A DNA stretch of 64,000 nt from Streptomyces griseus subsp. griseus (GCF_003610995.1 NZ_CP032543.1:5146001-5210000); one strand, 5' to 3'; shown: positions 8,486-17,411, counted from the stretch's first letter. Made by a program: numbers and translations. Notes: generated by a model from the sequence alone, not told the origin.

Positions 8486-9423
8486 GCCATGCCTCCCTTG
8501 GGACGGCCCAGGGACAGCAGGTTGGCCCTGATCTTCTGGGCCGGTGTCTGCGGCAGGCTCCGGCTGGACCCGCGGGCGTAGTGGCGCTCCAGGTAGTACT
8601 GGCCGACGCTCAGGATCGAGGTCATGATCAGGTACCAGGCTGCCGCGAGGAAGTACATCTCCACGGGGGCGCCGGAGTTCTGCCCGATGTCCTGGGCGTA
8701 CCGGAAGAGCTCCGTGAACTGGACGGCGGCCACCAGTGAGGTCGTCTTGAGCATGTTGATGACCTCGTTGCCCGTCGGGGGCACGATCACGCGCATCGCC
8801 TGCGGGATCACCACCCGGCGCAGCGTCTTGCTGTGGCTCATGCCCAGCGCGTGCGACGCTTCGGTCTGGCCCTCGTCGACCGAGAGCAGACCGGCCCGGC
8901 AGATCTCCGCCATGTACGCGGCCTCGTTGAGGCCGAGCCCGAGGAGGGCGGTCAGCAGCGGGGTCATGAAGGACGACCACTCGTCCTTGTAGATCGGCCC
9001 GAGGTTGATGTACTCGAAGACCAGGCCCAGGTTGAACCAGACGAACAGCTGGACCAGGACCGGTGTGCCCCGGAAGAACCAGATGTACGACCAGGCGATG
9101 GACGAGGTCACCGGGTTCTTCGACAGCCGCATCACCGCGAGCAGGATGCCGCCGCCGATACCGATCGCCATCGAGAGGACGGTCAGCAGCAGGGTCTGGC
9201 CGACACCCCGGATGATCCGGTCGTCGAAGAAGTAGTCCGGGATGGCGCCCCAGTTGATCTGCCCCTGGGAGAACGCGTAGATGATGGAGGCCAGCAGGCC
9301 GAAGGCGATGACCGCCGACACGTAGCGTCCGTAGTGGCGAACAGGGATGGCCTTGATCGCCTCGGGCCCGGCCGCCGGGGCGGGTGGCGTCCCGGCGGGG
9401 CCCGTCTTCTTCGATTCAGTCAC
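8482..9423 (-). CDS. Polar amino acid ABC transporter, permease
   Basis: A 313-residue membrane protein of the HisM/GlnP class. A cytoplasmic Pro/Ala-rich N-tail is followed by several hydrophobic segments ([35 protein letters not shown] and others). The EAA loop that contacts the ATPase is recognisable as [22 protein letters not shown]. This importer has only one permease gene, so it would be a homodimer, unlike the two-permease glutamate transporter type. It lies 29 bases after the binding-protein gene. Confidence 0.95.
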   Translation of the reverse strand: MTESKKTGPAGTPPAPAAGPEAIKAIPVRHYGRYVSAVIAFGLLASIIYAFSQGQINWGAIPDYFFDDRIIRGVGQTLLLTVLSMAIGIGGGILLAVMRLSKNPVTSSIAWSYIWFFRGTPVLVQLFVWFNLGLVFEYINLGPIYKDEWSSFMTPLLTALLGLGLNEAAYMAEICRAGLLSVDEGQTEASHALGMSHSKTLRRVVIPQAMRVIVPPTGNEVINMLKTTSLVAAVQFTELFRYAQDIGQNSGAPVEMYFLAAAWYLIMTSILSVGQYYLERHYARGSSRSLPQTPAQKIRANLLSLGRPKGGMA

Positions 9424-9452
9424 AGGTCTTGCCTCTCACCGCCGGAGCCCGG

Positions 9453-10406
9453 TCAGGATCCGCCGTTGATCTTGGCCTCGGTGACCGCGCCGGCCTCGAC
9501 ACCCCACTTGGCGATGATCTTGTCGTACTCGCCGTTCTTGATGATCGCGTCGAGCGCGGCCTTGACCGCGTCCCGCAGCTCGGTGTTGCCCTTGGCGACG
9601 GCGATGCCGTACGGGGCCGCCTCGACCTGCTCGCCGACCAGCTGGAAGTCGTTGCCGCCGCCCGAGGTCTTCACCGCGTACGCGGCCACCGGGAAGTCGG
9701 AGGAGCCGGCGTCGGCACCGCCGGCGCGCAGCCGGGTCTGGGCCTCCAGGTCGTTGTCGAACTGCTCGATGGCGATCGTGCCCTTGCTGCCGCACTTCTT
9801 GCTCTCGGCCTTGGCGAGGTCGTGGGAGACGGTGCCGCGCTGCACGGCGATCTTCTTCCCGCAGAGGTCCGACCAGGTCTTGATGCCCTTGTCGTCACCC
9901 TTCTTGGTGTAGATCGAGACACCGGCGGTGAAGTAGTCGACGAAGTCGACGCCTTCGCCGACCTTCTTCTTGGTCTCGGAGTCGACACCCTCCTGGCGGT
10001 CCTTGGTGTCGGTCATCGCCGACATGGCCAGGTCGTAGCGCTTGGAGCGGAGGCCCGTGATGAGCGTGTCGAACGTGCCGTTCTGGAAATCGAAGGTCAC
10101 GCCGAGCTGCTTGCCGAGGGCCGCGGCGAGGTCGGGGTCGATACCGACGACCTTGCCGGACTTGTCCTTGAACTCCACCGGCGGGTAGGCGATGTCCGAA
10201 CCGACCCGGATGACGCCCTTGTCCTTGACGGCCTGGGGCAGCAGGTCGGCGAGCGGGGCGTCCGAGGCCTTGGCGGCGTCGGAGGGCTTGTTGCCCTTGT
10301 CGGTCTGGTCGCCGCAGGCGGTGAGCAGCAGGGTGCCGGCGACCGCGATGGCGCCGACCGCCGCAATCCGGGACTTGGCGGTCTTACGCATGATGCTTGC
10401 GGTCAT
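9453..10406 (-). CDS. Polar amino acid ABC transporter, substrate-binding lipoprotein
   Basis: A 317-residue class-3 solute-binding protein (SBP_bac_3). The signal peptide ends in a lipobox (TLLLTACGDQ), so the protein is anchored to the membrane by lipidation of Cys. The mature part has the family pattern VIRVGSDIAYPPVEFKDK, then VGIDPDLAAALGKQLG, MTDTKDRQEGVD, and the second-lobe LCGKKIAVQRGT. I chose ATG 10406 because GGAGGA lies 7 bases upstream; a longer frame to 10520 has no support. It is the first gene of the three-gene importer operon. Confidence 0.94.
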   Translation of the reverse strand: MTASIMRKTAKSRIAAVGAIAVAGTLLLTACGDQTDKGNKPSDAAKASDAPLADLLPQAVKDKGVIRVGSDIAYPPVEFKDKSGKVVGIDPDLAAALGKQLGVTFDFQNGTFDTLITGLRSKRYDLAMSAMTDTKDRQEGVDSETKKKVGEGVDFVDYFTAGVSIYTKKGDDKGIKTWSDLCGKKIAVQRGTVSHDLAKAESKKCGSKGTIAIEQFDNDLEAQTRLRAGGADAGSSDFPVAAYAVKTSGGGNDFQLVGEQVEAAPYGIAVAKGNTELRDAVKAALDAIIKNGEYDKIIAKWGVEAGAVTEAKINGGS

Positions 10407-10932
10407 GTCGGGATCCTCCGGCAGGTGAAGGTTGAGGGTGCTTACGGAGAGGCTTGGCACGCACCTTCGAGTGTCGTCACCTCGTTTGATGACGGCATCC
10501 TGCCATTTGGACAGGCCCATTCAGGGGCCCAGCCATGTCAAAATCGGATAACGGGCGACCCTCGAACTCGCGTGACCGGCACCTCGGGGCCGGACCATCT
10601 GTCGCGAACCCTTCCCGCCACCGGAGAATCTCCGGCGCACCTGGAGGAAGGGTGGCTTTTATGCCGGTTTGCCGACTTGTCCAGATATTCGACTATGAGT
10701 CACGTCACCGCACCGGAATGGACTCGTGCGTAACCGGGTTGGTCCGGTAAGAAAGACGTTTACACCCCTCATCCGGGGCCCAGGGCGCGTGTGCGGCGCG
10801 CCCGCGCGTATGTACCTCTCCCTGCCAGGGCGGGCCAACCGCTCGGCGCAGGGCACGTACGCGGTGCCCGCCCACCCCTCCTCAACCAGGAGTGGCCACC
10901 CTCAAACGATGAAGACTTAAGGGGTCAACACC
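10407..10932. other. Intergenic region with divergent promoters, no gene seen
   Basis: This 526-base region separates the leftward importer operon from the rightward malic enzyme gene and should hold both promoters. It contains A/T-richer patches near 10540 and 10660-10700 and a loose inverted repeat GTAA...TTAC at about 10747-10763. Nothing in it reads as protein by codon bias. Confidence 0.5.
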
Positions 10933-12174
10933 ATGGCAGCGGAGATCGTCAATCCTCGCAGCGACAGCAGTACCGACAGTGGCTTCCAGCGCACGAGCGC
11001 GGCGGACACCGGGGCCGACGAGCCCTTCGATCCGGCCTTCGCCCTTCACCGGGGAGGGAAGATGGCCGTGCAGTCCACCGTCCCGATCCGGGACAAGGAC
11101 GACCTTTCCCTGGCCTACACGCCCGGCGTGGCCAAAGTGTGCAGCGCCATTGCCGACAACCCCGAGCTCGTCCACGACTACACCTGGAAGTCCCAGGTCG
11201 TGGCCGTCGTGACGGACGGCACCGCCGTGCTCGGCCTCGGTGACATCGGGCCCGAGGCGTCCCTCCCCGTGATGGAGGGCAAGGCCATCCTCTTCAAGCA
11301 GTTCGGCGGCGTCGACGCGGTGCCGATCGCGCTGGCGACGACCGACGCGGACGAGATCGTCGACACCGTCGTCCGGCTCGCCCCCTCCTTCGGCGGGGTG
11401 AACCTGGAGGACATCTCGGCCCCCCGCTGCTTCGAGATCGAGCGCAAGCTCCAGGAGCGGCTGGACATCCCCGTCTTCCATGACGACCAGCACGGCACCG
11501 CCGTCGTCACCCTCGCCGCCCTGCGCAACGCGGCCAAGCTCTCCGGGCGCACGCTCGGTGACCTGCGCGGTGTCATCTCCGGCGCGGGCGCGGCGGGCGT
11601 GGCCATCGCCAAGTTCCTGCTGGAGGCGGGCATCGGCGATGTCGCCGTCGCCGACCGCAAGGGCGTCGTCAGCCGGGACCGGGACGACCTCACCGACGTC
11701 AAGCGCGAGCTGGCCGAGCTGACCAACCGGGCCGGGATCTCCGGTTCGCTGGAGAAGGCGCTGGCCGGTGCGGACGTGTTCATCGGTGTCTCCGGCGGTA
11801 CGGTGCCGGAGGCTGCGGTGGCGTCGATGGCACCCGGTGCGTACGTCTTCGCCATGGCCAACCCGAACCCGGAGGTCCACCCCGAGATCGCGCACAGGTA
11901 CGCGGCCGTGGTGGCGACCGGACGCTCCGACTTCCCGAACCAGATCAACAACGTGCTGGCGTTCCCGGGGATCTTCGCGGGGGCGCTCCAGGTGCGGGCC
12001 TCGCGGATCACGGAGGGGATGAAGATCGCGGCGGCCAACGCGTTGGCCGACGTGGTCGGCGATGAGCTGGCGGCGGACTATGTGATCCCTTCGCCGTTCG
12101 ACGAGCGGGTCGCGCCTGCGGTGACCGCGGCGGTGGCCGCGGCGGCGCGGGCCGAGGGTGTGGCTCGGCGCTGA
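10933..12174 (+). CDS. NAD(P)-dependent malic enzyme
   Basis: A 413-residue malate oxidoreductase (decarboxylating), converting malate to pyruvate and CO2 and linking the TCA cycle to pyruvate and reductant supply. The N-terminal half has LSLAYTPGVAKVC (the catalytic Tyr region), VVTDGTAVLGLGDIG and KAILFKQFGG (catalytic Lys). The metal and substrate segment is VFHDDQHGTAVV. The Rossmann part has ISGAGAAGVAIAKFLL and the end has NQINNVLAFPGIFAGAL. This is the short bacterial type without a phosphotransacetylase tail. ATG 10933 follows AAGGGGTC. Confidence 0.96.
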   Translation: MAAEIVNPRSDSSTDSGFQRTSAADTGADEPFDPAFALHRGGKMAVQSTVPIRDKDDLSLAYTPGVAKVCSAIADNPELVHDYTWKSQVVAVVTDGTAVLGLGDIGPEASLPVMEGKAILFKQFGGVDAVPIALATTDADEIVDTVVRLAPSFGGVNLEDISAPRCFEIERKLQERLDIPVFHDDQHGTAVVTLAALRNAAKLSGRTLGDLRGVISGAGAAGVAIAKFLLEAGIGDVAVADRKGVVSRDRDDLTDVKRELAELTNRAGISGSLEKALAGADVFIGVSGGTVPEAAVASMAPGAYVFAMANPNPEVHPEIAHRYAAVVATGRSDFPNQINNVLAFPGIFAGALQVRASRITEGMKIAAANALADVVGDELAADYVIPSPFDERVAPAVTAAVAAAARAEGVARR

Positions 12175-12252
12175 TGGTGTGGGTGGGTGTGGGCGTGTCT
12201 GCGCCCGCGCCTGCGTGTGTGATGGGGCGGGGCTCTGTTGGTCATGGGCCCA

Positions 12253-12375
12253 GCCCCATCTCTGCGTCCAGCCCCTCCGGCGACCTTCCCGCCCGTCCGG
12301 CGTTCGCGGAGCGGGGACGGAGCCTCCGGGGCGCCGCCCCGCACCCCGCTGCCCAAACGCCGCAGGGGCTTGAAC
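12253..12375. repeat. Streptomyces-type GC-rich intergenic repeat (REP-like)
   Basis: Bases around CAGCCCCTCCGGCG, then CGGCGTTCGCGGAGCGGGG and CAAACGCCGCAGGGGCTT, match the style of the palindromic 'cagccccgccggcgtttgaggagcgggg' elements scattered between Streptomyces genes. The ends are inverted relative to each other (CAGCCCCT...AGGGGCTT). It fills the middle of the 12175-12543 gap, whose remainder is G/T-rich simple sequence with no gene. Confidence 0.6.
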
Positions 12376-12543
12376 CGGCCGCCCGGGGGCGCTGGGTGAG
12401 GTTTGCCGGGGCAGGGTGCGCGCAGCGGTATGAGCTGGCTGCCGGGGGTGCGCTGGGTGGGGTCCGCCGGGGGAGGGGGAGGTTGGTGTGTGTCACATGC
12501 GCAGGCGGTTACGTCCTCGTCCCGCCCGGCCTATCGTCTAGCC

Positions 12544-13512
12544 ATGTTCGCCGCCTACGCAGCCCGTATCGATCCCGACCGGCCCCTCGACGGACTTGAG
12601 CTGGGTGAGCGCCCCGCCCCGCAGGCGCGTGCCGGGTGGAGCACCGTCACCGTCCGGGCCGCCTCCCTCAACCACCACGACCTCTGGTCGCTGCGGGGCG
12701 TGGGCCTCGCCGAGGACCGGCTTCCGATGATCCTGGGCTGCGACGCGGCCGGTGTCGACGAGGACGGCAACGAGGTCGTCCTGCACTCCGTCATCGGCCA
12801 GTCCGGGCACGGCGTCGGGCCGAAGGAGCCGCGCTCCATCCTCACCGAGCGCTACCAGGGCACCTTCGCCGAGCAGGTCGCCGTGCCCACCTGGAACGTG
12901 CTGCCCAAGCCGAAGGAGCTCTCCTTCGAGGAGGCCGCCTGCCTGCCGACCGCCTGGCTCACCGCGTACCGGATGCTCTTCACCAACGCCGGTGTCCGGC
13001 CCGGCGATTCGGTGCTCGTCCAGGGCGCGGGCGGCGGGGTCGCCACCGCCGCGATCGTGCTCGGGAAGGCCGCCGGCCTCCGGGTCTTCGCCACCAGCCG
13101 CGACGAGACCCGGCGCAAGCGGGCCGTGGAGCTGGGCGCACTGGAGGCGTACGAGCCCGGGGCGCGGCTTCCGCAGCGGGTGGACGCCGTCATCGAGACC
13201 GTCGGCGCCGCCACCTGGTCCCACTCCGTGAAGTCGCTGCGCCCCGGCGGCACTCTCGTCATCTCCGGGGCCACCAGCGGTGACCGGCCCTCGCACGCCG
13301 AGCTGACCCGGATCTTCTTCCTGGAGCTGAAGGTCGTCGGCTCCACCATGGGGACCAAGGACGAGCTGGAGGACCTGCTGGCCTTCTGCGCGACCACCGG
13401 CGTACGGCCGGTCATCGACGAGGTGCTGCCGCTGGACCGGGCCCGTGAGGGGTTCCAGCGGCTGGCCGACGGCGAGCAGTTCGGGAAGATCGTGCTCCGG
13501 CCGACCGCGTAG
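12544..13512 (+). CDS. Zinc-binding dehydrogenase (MDR superfamily quinone oxidoreductase-like)
   Basis: A 322-residue medium-chain dehydrogenase/reductase. The N-terminal GroES-like domain has SLNHHDLWSLRG and MILGCDAAGV. The coenzyme domain has the modified Rossmann motif VLVQGAGGGVATAAIVLGKA, then VFATSRDETRRKRAVELGA. The structural-zinc Cys cluster is absent, and only one Cys sits near the catalytic site (LGCDAAG). Despite the family name it may therefore be a zinc-free, NADPH-dependent quinone or enoyl reductase. The ATG at 12544 is chosen because the frame upstream shows no coding bias. Confidence 0.88.
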   Translation: MFAAYAARIDPDRPLDGLELGERPAPQARAGWSTVTVRAASLNHHDLWSLRGVGLAEDRLPMILGCDAAGVDEDGNEVVLHSVIGQSGHGVGPKEPRSILTERYQGTFAEQVAVPTWNVLPKPKELSFEEAACLPTAWLTAYRMLFTNAGVRPGDSVLVQGAGGGVATAAIVLGKAAGLRVFATSRDETRRKRAVELGALEAYEPGARLPQRVDAVIETVGAATWSHSVKSLRPGGTLVISGATSGDRPSHAELTRIFFLELKVVGSTMGTKDELEDLLAFCATTGVRPVIDEVLPLDRAREGFQRLADGEQFGKIVLRPTA

Positions 13513-13568
13513 TCCCGCAGAACTGGTCGCCGCACCATACTTGAATAAGTGTCAGCTCTGTTGATGGG

Positions 13569-15026
13569 ATGCCGCCCATGCGCATGAGCAGAGCACTCAT
13601 AGCAGTTGTCGTCGCGTCCGTACTGGCGGCGGGGGCCCTCGCTCCCGCCGCCTCGGCGCACCCCGCGTCCACCCGGGCCGCCGACCCGACGGCGTACGAA
13701 CGTTCCATCCCGCCCCTCACCGACAGCCGGGGCCGCACTCTCACCCTGCGCGGCTGGAACGTCGAGGACAAGGTGGGCCGGGGCGAGGCCGCGCTCGGCG
13801 CCATCACGGAGCGCCACTTCCGCGACCTGCGGGCCAATGGCTTCAACTTCGCCCGGCTGCTGGTCTTCTGGGACGATCTGGAGCCCCGGCGCGGCCAGTA
13901 CAGCGAGCGCTACCTCCGGAAGATCGAACGCATCCTCGGCTGGGCGCACCAGCACCGCATCCAGGTCCTCATCGACGCCCACCAGGACGTCTTCGGGCCC
14001 GCCTTCGGCCACCGGGGCATCCCGGAATGGGCCACCAGGACCGACGGGCTGCCGTTCACGCCCAACCCCGACGACTGGTTCTCCGAGTATTTCCAGCCCG
14101 CCGTCCAGCGGGCCTTCACCCATCTCTACGAGGACCCCGACCTGCGACGCGCCCAGGCCGCCATGTGGCAGGTCCTCGCCGAACGGTTCCGCGGCCACCC
14201 GGCCGTCATCGGCTACGACCTGATCAACGAGCCGATGGGGGAGCTGCGCGAGGGCGAGGATCTGGCGGCCGCCGCCCGCCGTATCGAGGCGCGGCACCTC
14301 ACCCCGATGTACAACCGGCTCGCCCGGGCCATCCGCGCCAAGGACCGAGCCACCTGGCTCTTCGTCGAACCGACCCCCATCGTCGGCGAGGGCGTGCCCA
14401 CCGGGCTCGGCCGGATCCATGACGGCCGGACCGTGTACGCCCCGCACTTCTACAACACCGCCATGGAGGCGGGCGCGGACTACGACCCGTCGGCCGGCTG
14501 GATCGAGGCGTACGAGGCCGCCGTCACCGCCTATCCGGCCCGGTACCGGATGCCCGTGGTCGTCGGGGAGTGGGGGCCGCTCAACAACTCCCTCCCCGCC
14601 ATGGGCCGTTTCTACCGCGAGGCTCTCGCCTCCCTGAACCGCTACAGCTCCGGTTGGGCCGGGTACGTCTGGTGCTACGGCGGCGGCTACTGCGCGGTGG
14701 ACGAGCGCGGCCGCTTCCGTACGAACAAGGAGCGGACGGCGACCCTGTACGCCCCCGCCGTCGCGGGTGCGGTCCGCTCCGACACGTACGACGCCGCCGA
14801 CCGCGCCTACCGGCTCGCCTACCGGGCCGCCGCCCGTCCCGGGATCACGGAGCTGTCCCTGCCGCCCTCCGTCCGTGGCTGGCGTGTCTCCGTCACCGGG
14901 CGGGCCGCCCGTGTCCTCGGCAAGGCGCCGCACGGGGGGCGGTTGGCCGTGCTGGCGCGGCCGGGGGCGGAGGTGGTGGTGACCGTGCGGGAGGCTGGCC
15001 CGTGGGGACGAACTGACCGCCCCTGA
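13569..15026 (+). CDS. Secreted glycoside hydrolase family 5 (endoglycosylceramidase/cellulase-like)
   Basis: A 485-residue exported enzyme. The signal peptide (MRMSRALIAVVVASVLAAG..., cut near ASAHP) is followed by a TIM barrel. The acid/base Glu is in YDLINEPMGE and the nucleophile Glu in MPVVVGEWGPL. LRGWNVEDKVG, LVFWDDLEP and VLIDAHQDVFGP fit the endoglycoceramidase-like subgroup of GH5, with a small C-terminal beta domain (about 415-485). It would hydrolyse beta-glycosidic bonds outside the cell. Whether the substrate is a glycolipid or a plant/fungal glycan is unresolved. Start choice among ATGs at 13569, 13578 and 13584 is uncertain. Confidence 0.87.
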   Translation: MPPMRMSRALIAVVVASVLAAGALAPAASAHPASTRAADPTAYERSIPPLTDSRGRTLTLRGWNVEDKVGRGEAALGAITERHFRDLRANGFNFARLLVFWDDLEPRRGQYSERYLRKIERILGWAHQHRIQVLIDAHQDVFGPAFGHRGIPEWATRTDGLPFTPNPDDWFSEYFQPAVQRAFTHLYEDPDLRRAQAAMWQVLAERFRGHPAVIGYDLINEPMGELREGEDLAAAARRIEARHLTPMYNRLARAIRAKDRATWLFVEPTPIVGEGVPTGLGRIHDGRTVYAPHFYNTAMEAGADYDPSAGWIEAYEAAVTAYPARYRMPVVVGEWGPLNNSLPAMGRFYREALASLNRYSSGWAGYVWCYGGGYCAVDERGRFRTNKERTATLYAPAVAGAVRSDTYDAADRAYRLAYRAAARPGITELSLPPSVRGWRVSVTGRAARVLGKAPHGGRLAVLARPGAEVVVTVREAGPWGRTDRP

Positions 15027-15302
15027 AGGGTTCCTGCTGCGCCCTTGGCTCCTGGGCCGCCGTGGGGGAGGAGGGCGAGGCGCTCGGCTGTGTGTGGCCG
15101 TCCGCGCCGCCACCCTGGCCCAGGGCACGGGCTGGGTCTCCTGCTGGGCCACCGCACCGGCAACCCCGCCTCCTGCCGGGTCGCGGTGCGGGCCGGGTTC
15201 GCGGCCGAAGGGATCGAGAGGGCCGAGCTGCGCTACGGCGGGGTGCGGGGCGACGTGGTGCGGCATGACCGGCTCGCGGACATTGGCGTCAACTTTGATT
15301 GA
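15018..15302 (+). pseudogene. GNAT acetyltransferase remnant
   Basis: A short start-like piece, EGFLLRPW (near 15030-15055), resembles the N-terminus of RimJ/RimL-type acetyltransferases. After scrambled sequence, the frame ending at 15302 gives GHRTGNPASCRVAVRAGFA followed by EGIERAELRYGGVRGDV, the hallmark C-terminal part of this family. The whole acetyl-CoA-binding core between them is missing and the frames do not join. Some 250 bases remain of a gene that is normally about 540. The end lies against the operator of the next operon. Confidence 0.7.
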
Positions 15303-15330
15303 CGATCGACGGGCGTCAACGTACGTTGAC
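15288..15330 (+). promoter_or_regulatory. Twin 16-bp operators overlapping a leaderless-type promoter
   Basis: Two sites share the form GTCAAC-N4-(A/G)TTGAC: GTCAACTTTGATTGAC at 15288-15303 and the perfect palindrome GTCAACGTACGTTGAC at 15315-15330, with centres 27 bp apart. A -35-like TTGACG (15299-15304) and a -10-like TACGTT (15322-15327) are separated by 17 bp. Transcription would then begin at or next to the ATG at 15334, giving a leaderless mRNA. There is no ribosome binding site before that ATG. A protein bound to either site would block the promoter. Confidence 0.65.
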
Positions 15331-15333
15331 ACC

Positions 15334-15543
15334 ATGACCGAAGCAACGGATCTGGCCGCACGTGCCGGTGACCGCGACCCGCGTGTCGGGCTGCGGGCGG
15401 TGGCAGCGCTGCGGCGGCTGCTGGAGCAGCTCGAAGCCGTACAGGTACGCAGTGCCCGCATCCAGGGATGGTCGTGGCAGGAGATCGCCGCCGAGCTGGG
15501 CGTCAGCCGGCAGGCCGTGCACAAGAAGTACGGGAGGCGTTGA
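15334..15543 (+). CDS. Small helix-turn-helix protein
   Basis: A 69-residue protein consisting of a helical N-half (LAARAGDRDPRVGLRAVAAL, then RRLLEQLEAVQVRSARIQGW) and a clear C-terminal HTH, WSWQEIAAELGVSRQAVHKK. It is probably a dimeric DNA-binding protein, and the natural candidate to bind the twin palindromes just upstream (inference). Its TGA overlaps the ATG of the Clp_N gene (TGATG at 15541-15545), so the two are translationally coupled. Apparently leaderless start. Confidence 0.82.
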   Translation: MTEATDLAARAGDRDPRVGLRAVAALRRLLEQLEAVQVRSARIQGWSWQEIAAELGVSRQAVHKKYGRR

Positions 15544-16127
15544 TGTTCGAACGGTTCACCCAAGGGGCCCGCGTGACCGTAAAGGGAGCCGTGGCGCAGG
15601 CGGAGCGCGTCGGGGCCGGATCGGTCAGCGAGGAACACCTGCTCCTCGCGCTGCTGGAACAGGAGGGCGGCCGGGCCTCCTTCGCCCTCGCCGCCCTCGG
15701 GCTGAGCGGCCGCCGCTCCTTCCTCGGCGCCTCCTTCGCCGAGGCCCGCCGCCGGGGCGGGCTCACGAAGGCCGACACCGAGGCCCTCGCGGAGATCGGG
15801 ATCGACGTCGACGCCGTCGTGGGCCGCGTGGAGGGGGCTCACGGCGAGGGCGCCCTCGCCGCCGGCCGGAGCGGCCGCCGGTGGTGGTCGGGGCACCGCC
15901 CCTTCACCCCGGGGGCGAAAGGCGTCCTGGAGAAGTCGCTGCGGGTCGCGCTGGGACGGGGCGACCGGTTCATCGGCGAGGAGCACCTGCTCCTGGCCCT
16001 CACGGCGACGCCCGGAACCGTCGCCGACGTCCTCGCCGAGCACGGGGCGACGTACGCGACCGTGCACCGAGCGCTGTACGGGCCCGAGGCCGAGGGGCGG
16101 GGGCAGGGGCACGCCAAGGCGGGGTGA
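15543..16127 (+). CDS. Clp N-terminal (Clp_N) repeat domain protein without AAA module
   Basis: A 194-residue protein beginning MFERFTQGARVTVKGAVAQA, the typical start of the ClpA/ClpC N-domain. It has two Clp_N repeats: VSEEHLLLALLEQEGG (about 30-45) and FIGEEHLLLALTATPG (about 150-165), the second introduced by FTPGAKGVLEKSLRVAL. No ATPase domain follows, so it cannot unfold proteins itself. In Clp chaperones this domain binds substrates and adaptors, so the protein could be a decoy, adaptor or regulator of ClpC (inference). It is coupled to the HTH gene. Confidence 0.88.
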   Translation: MFERFTQGARVTVKGAVAQAERVGAGSVSEEHLLLALLEQEGGRASFALAALGLSGRRSFLGASFAEARRRGGLTKADTEALAEIGIDVDAVVGRVEGAHGEGALAAGRSGRRWWSGHRPFTPGAKGVLEKSLRVALGRGDRFIGEEHLLLALTATPGTVADVLAEHGATYATVHRALYGPEAEGRGQGHAKAG

Positions 16128-16207
16128 GGACGCGGGCGGCGCGAACGGCGCGGCGGGGCGCCCGCCCTTGCGTGTCGTGTGCGGCGAGGCGCCCGCCGCG
16201 CGTGACA

Positions 16208-16290
16208 GGGCGCCCGCCCCGCGTGCCTCGTGCAGCGAGCCGCCCGCCTTCCCCGGGGGTACAGCCGGGCGCCCGCCCCGCGTGCCTCGT
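16208..16290. repeat. Direct repeats in the spacer between convergent genes
   Basis: Two identical 24-base copies (GGGCGCCCGCCCCGC then GTGCCTCGT) lie at 16208-16231 and 16267-16290, 59 bases apart. Several looser copies of GGCGCCCGCC fill 16150-16340. The 224-base gap between the Clp_N and PadR genes contains essentially only this. Confidence 0.7.
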
Positions 16291-16351
16291 ACGGAGCGCA
16301 CCCGCCCCAGGCGCCCCGTACACGACCAGGCGCCCGCCCCCTCCGTGGCCC

Positions 16352-17410
16352 TCAGCCCTTGTCGTCGGGCTCCGGTGTCAGCAGTGCCTCGATCCGTTCC
16401 GCCGCCGTGCCCAAGTGGCGGCGGGCCTCGGACAGCTGGTCGCCCGTCACTCCGTGGTCGCGGGCCGCGTCCCGGACGGTGTCGCGGAACCGGTCCAGCA
16501 GGCGGTCCAGGTCGCGGGCCGGGTCGTCCGTGACCGGGAGGTCCTTGCCCCAGTCCGAGGAGGCATCCCGGGCCTCGGTCGCCGGGCCGCTCGCCGTGTC
16601 CTCGGCGTCGTACGGTCCGGGCTTGCCGAACGAGGACCAGCCACCCGCCCGCGCGAAGCCGCCGAGCTGGCCCGTGATCTCGGCCAGCCCCTCCCGTACG
16701 CCGGAGGGCCAGTCACCCCGGGCGAAGTGCTCCTGCACCTGGCGGGCGGCGTCCCGCACCTGCTCGCGCGCCCTGTCCTGGGCCTCCTTGGCCTGGCGGC
16801 GGGCCTGCTGGGCCTCCTCGCGGGCGCGCCGGGACTCGTCCTTCGCCCGCCGTGCCTGCTCCTTCCACTCCTGCTTGGCCCGGCGCAGCTCCTCCTTGGC
16901 GTTGCGCCACGCCTCGCTGTCGCCGAAGTCGCCCAGGTTGCCGAAGTCCCCGAACTCCCCGAAGGGCGAGGCCGACGGCTTGTCCTTGGAGCCGTTCTTC
17001 GCGCCGCCCGGTCCCGCGCCCTGCCGGGACTCGGAGGCCGCCGCCCGCATGTCGCTGCGGAGCCGGCCCGCCGCGCCGCGCACGTCGGCGCGTATCTCGG
17101 CGGCCAGTTCGGAGAGGGAGTCGCGGATCTCCAGCTCCAGGTCGGCCAGTTCGCCGCTGCGGCCCGCCAGCTCGGCGCGTCCGGCGTCGGTGATCGAGTA
17201 GACCTTGCGGCCGCCCTCGGTGGCGTGGGTGACCAGGCCCTCGGCCTCCAGCTTGGCCAGCCGGGGGTAGACGGTGCCCGCGGAGGGGGCGTACAGGCCC
17301 TGGAAGCGCTCCTCCAGGAGGCGGATCACCTCGTAGCCGTGGCGCGGGGCCTCGTCCAGGAGCTTGAGCAGATACAGGCGCAGTCGGCCGTGGGCGAATA
17401 CGGGGGGCAT
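16352..17410 (-). CDS. PadR-family regulator with long charged C-terminal extension
   Basis: A 352-residue protein. Residues 1-90 form a PadR winged HTH (GRLRLYLLKLLDEAPRHGYE, then GTVYPRLAKLEAEGLV and GGRKVYSITDAGRAEL). The rest is unusual for PadR: a long coiled-coil-like stretch rich in Arg, Glu, Lys and Ala (RRAKQEWKEQARRAKDES and following), then a disordered middle and a C-terminal helical region (LSEARRHLGTAAERIEALL). The ATG at 17410 is one base after the stop of the DUF4097 gene, so they form an operon. It probably represses its own operon through the site near 18304-18337. Confidence 0.85.
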   Translation of the reverse strand: MPPVFAHGRLRLYLLKLLDEAPRHGYEVIRLLEERFQGLYAPSAGTVYPRLAKLEAEGLVTHATEGGRKVYSITDAGRAELAGRSGELADLELEIRDSLSELAAEIRADVRGAAGRLRSDMRAAASESRQGAGPGGAKNGSKDKPSASPFGEFGDFGNLGDFGDSEAWRNAKEELRRAKQEWKEQARRAKDESRRAREEAQQARRQAKEAQDRAREQVRDAARQVQEHFARGDWPSGVREGLAEITGQLGGFARAGGWSSFGKPGPYDAEDTASGPATEARDASSDWGKDLPVTDDPARDLDRLLDRFRDTVRDAARDHGVTGDQLSEARRHLGTAAERIEALLTPEPDDKG

Positions 17411-17411
17411 G

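Noticed and set aside
10732..10763. GlnR-like box (GTAAC ... GTAAG ... GTTTAC) between the importer and malic enzyme
   Set aside because: The spacing does not match the GlnR consensus and only loose half-sites remain. Not supported.
12852..16301. A 1149-codon minus-strand frame
   Set aside because: It crosses four plus-strand genes with clear domains, and its own translation is low complexity.
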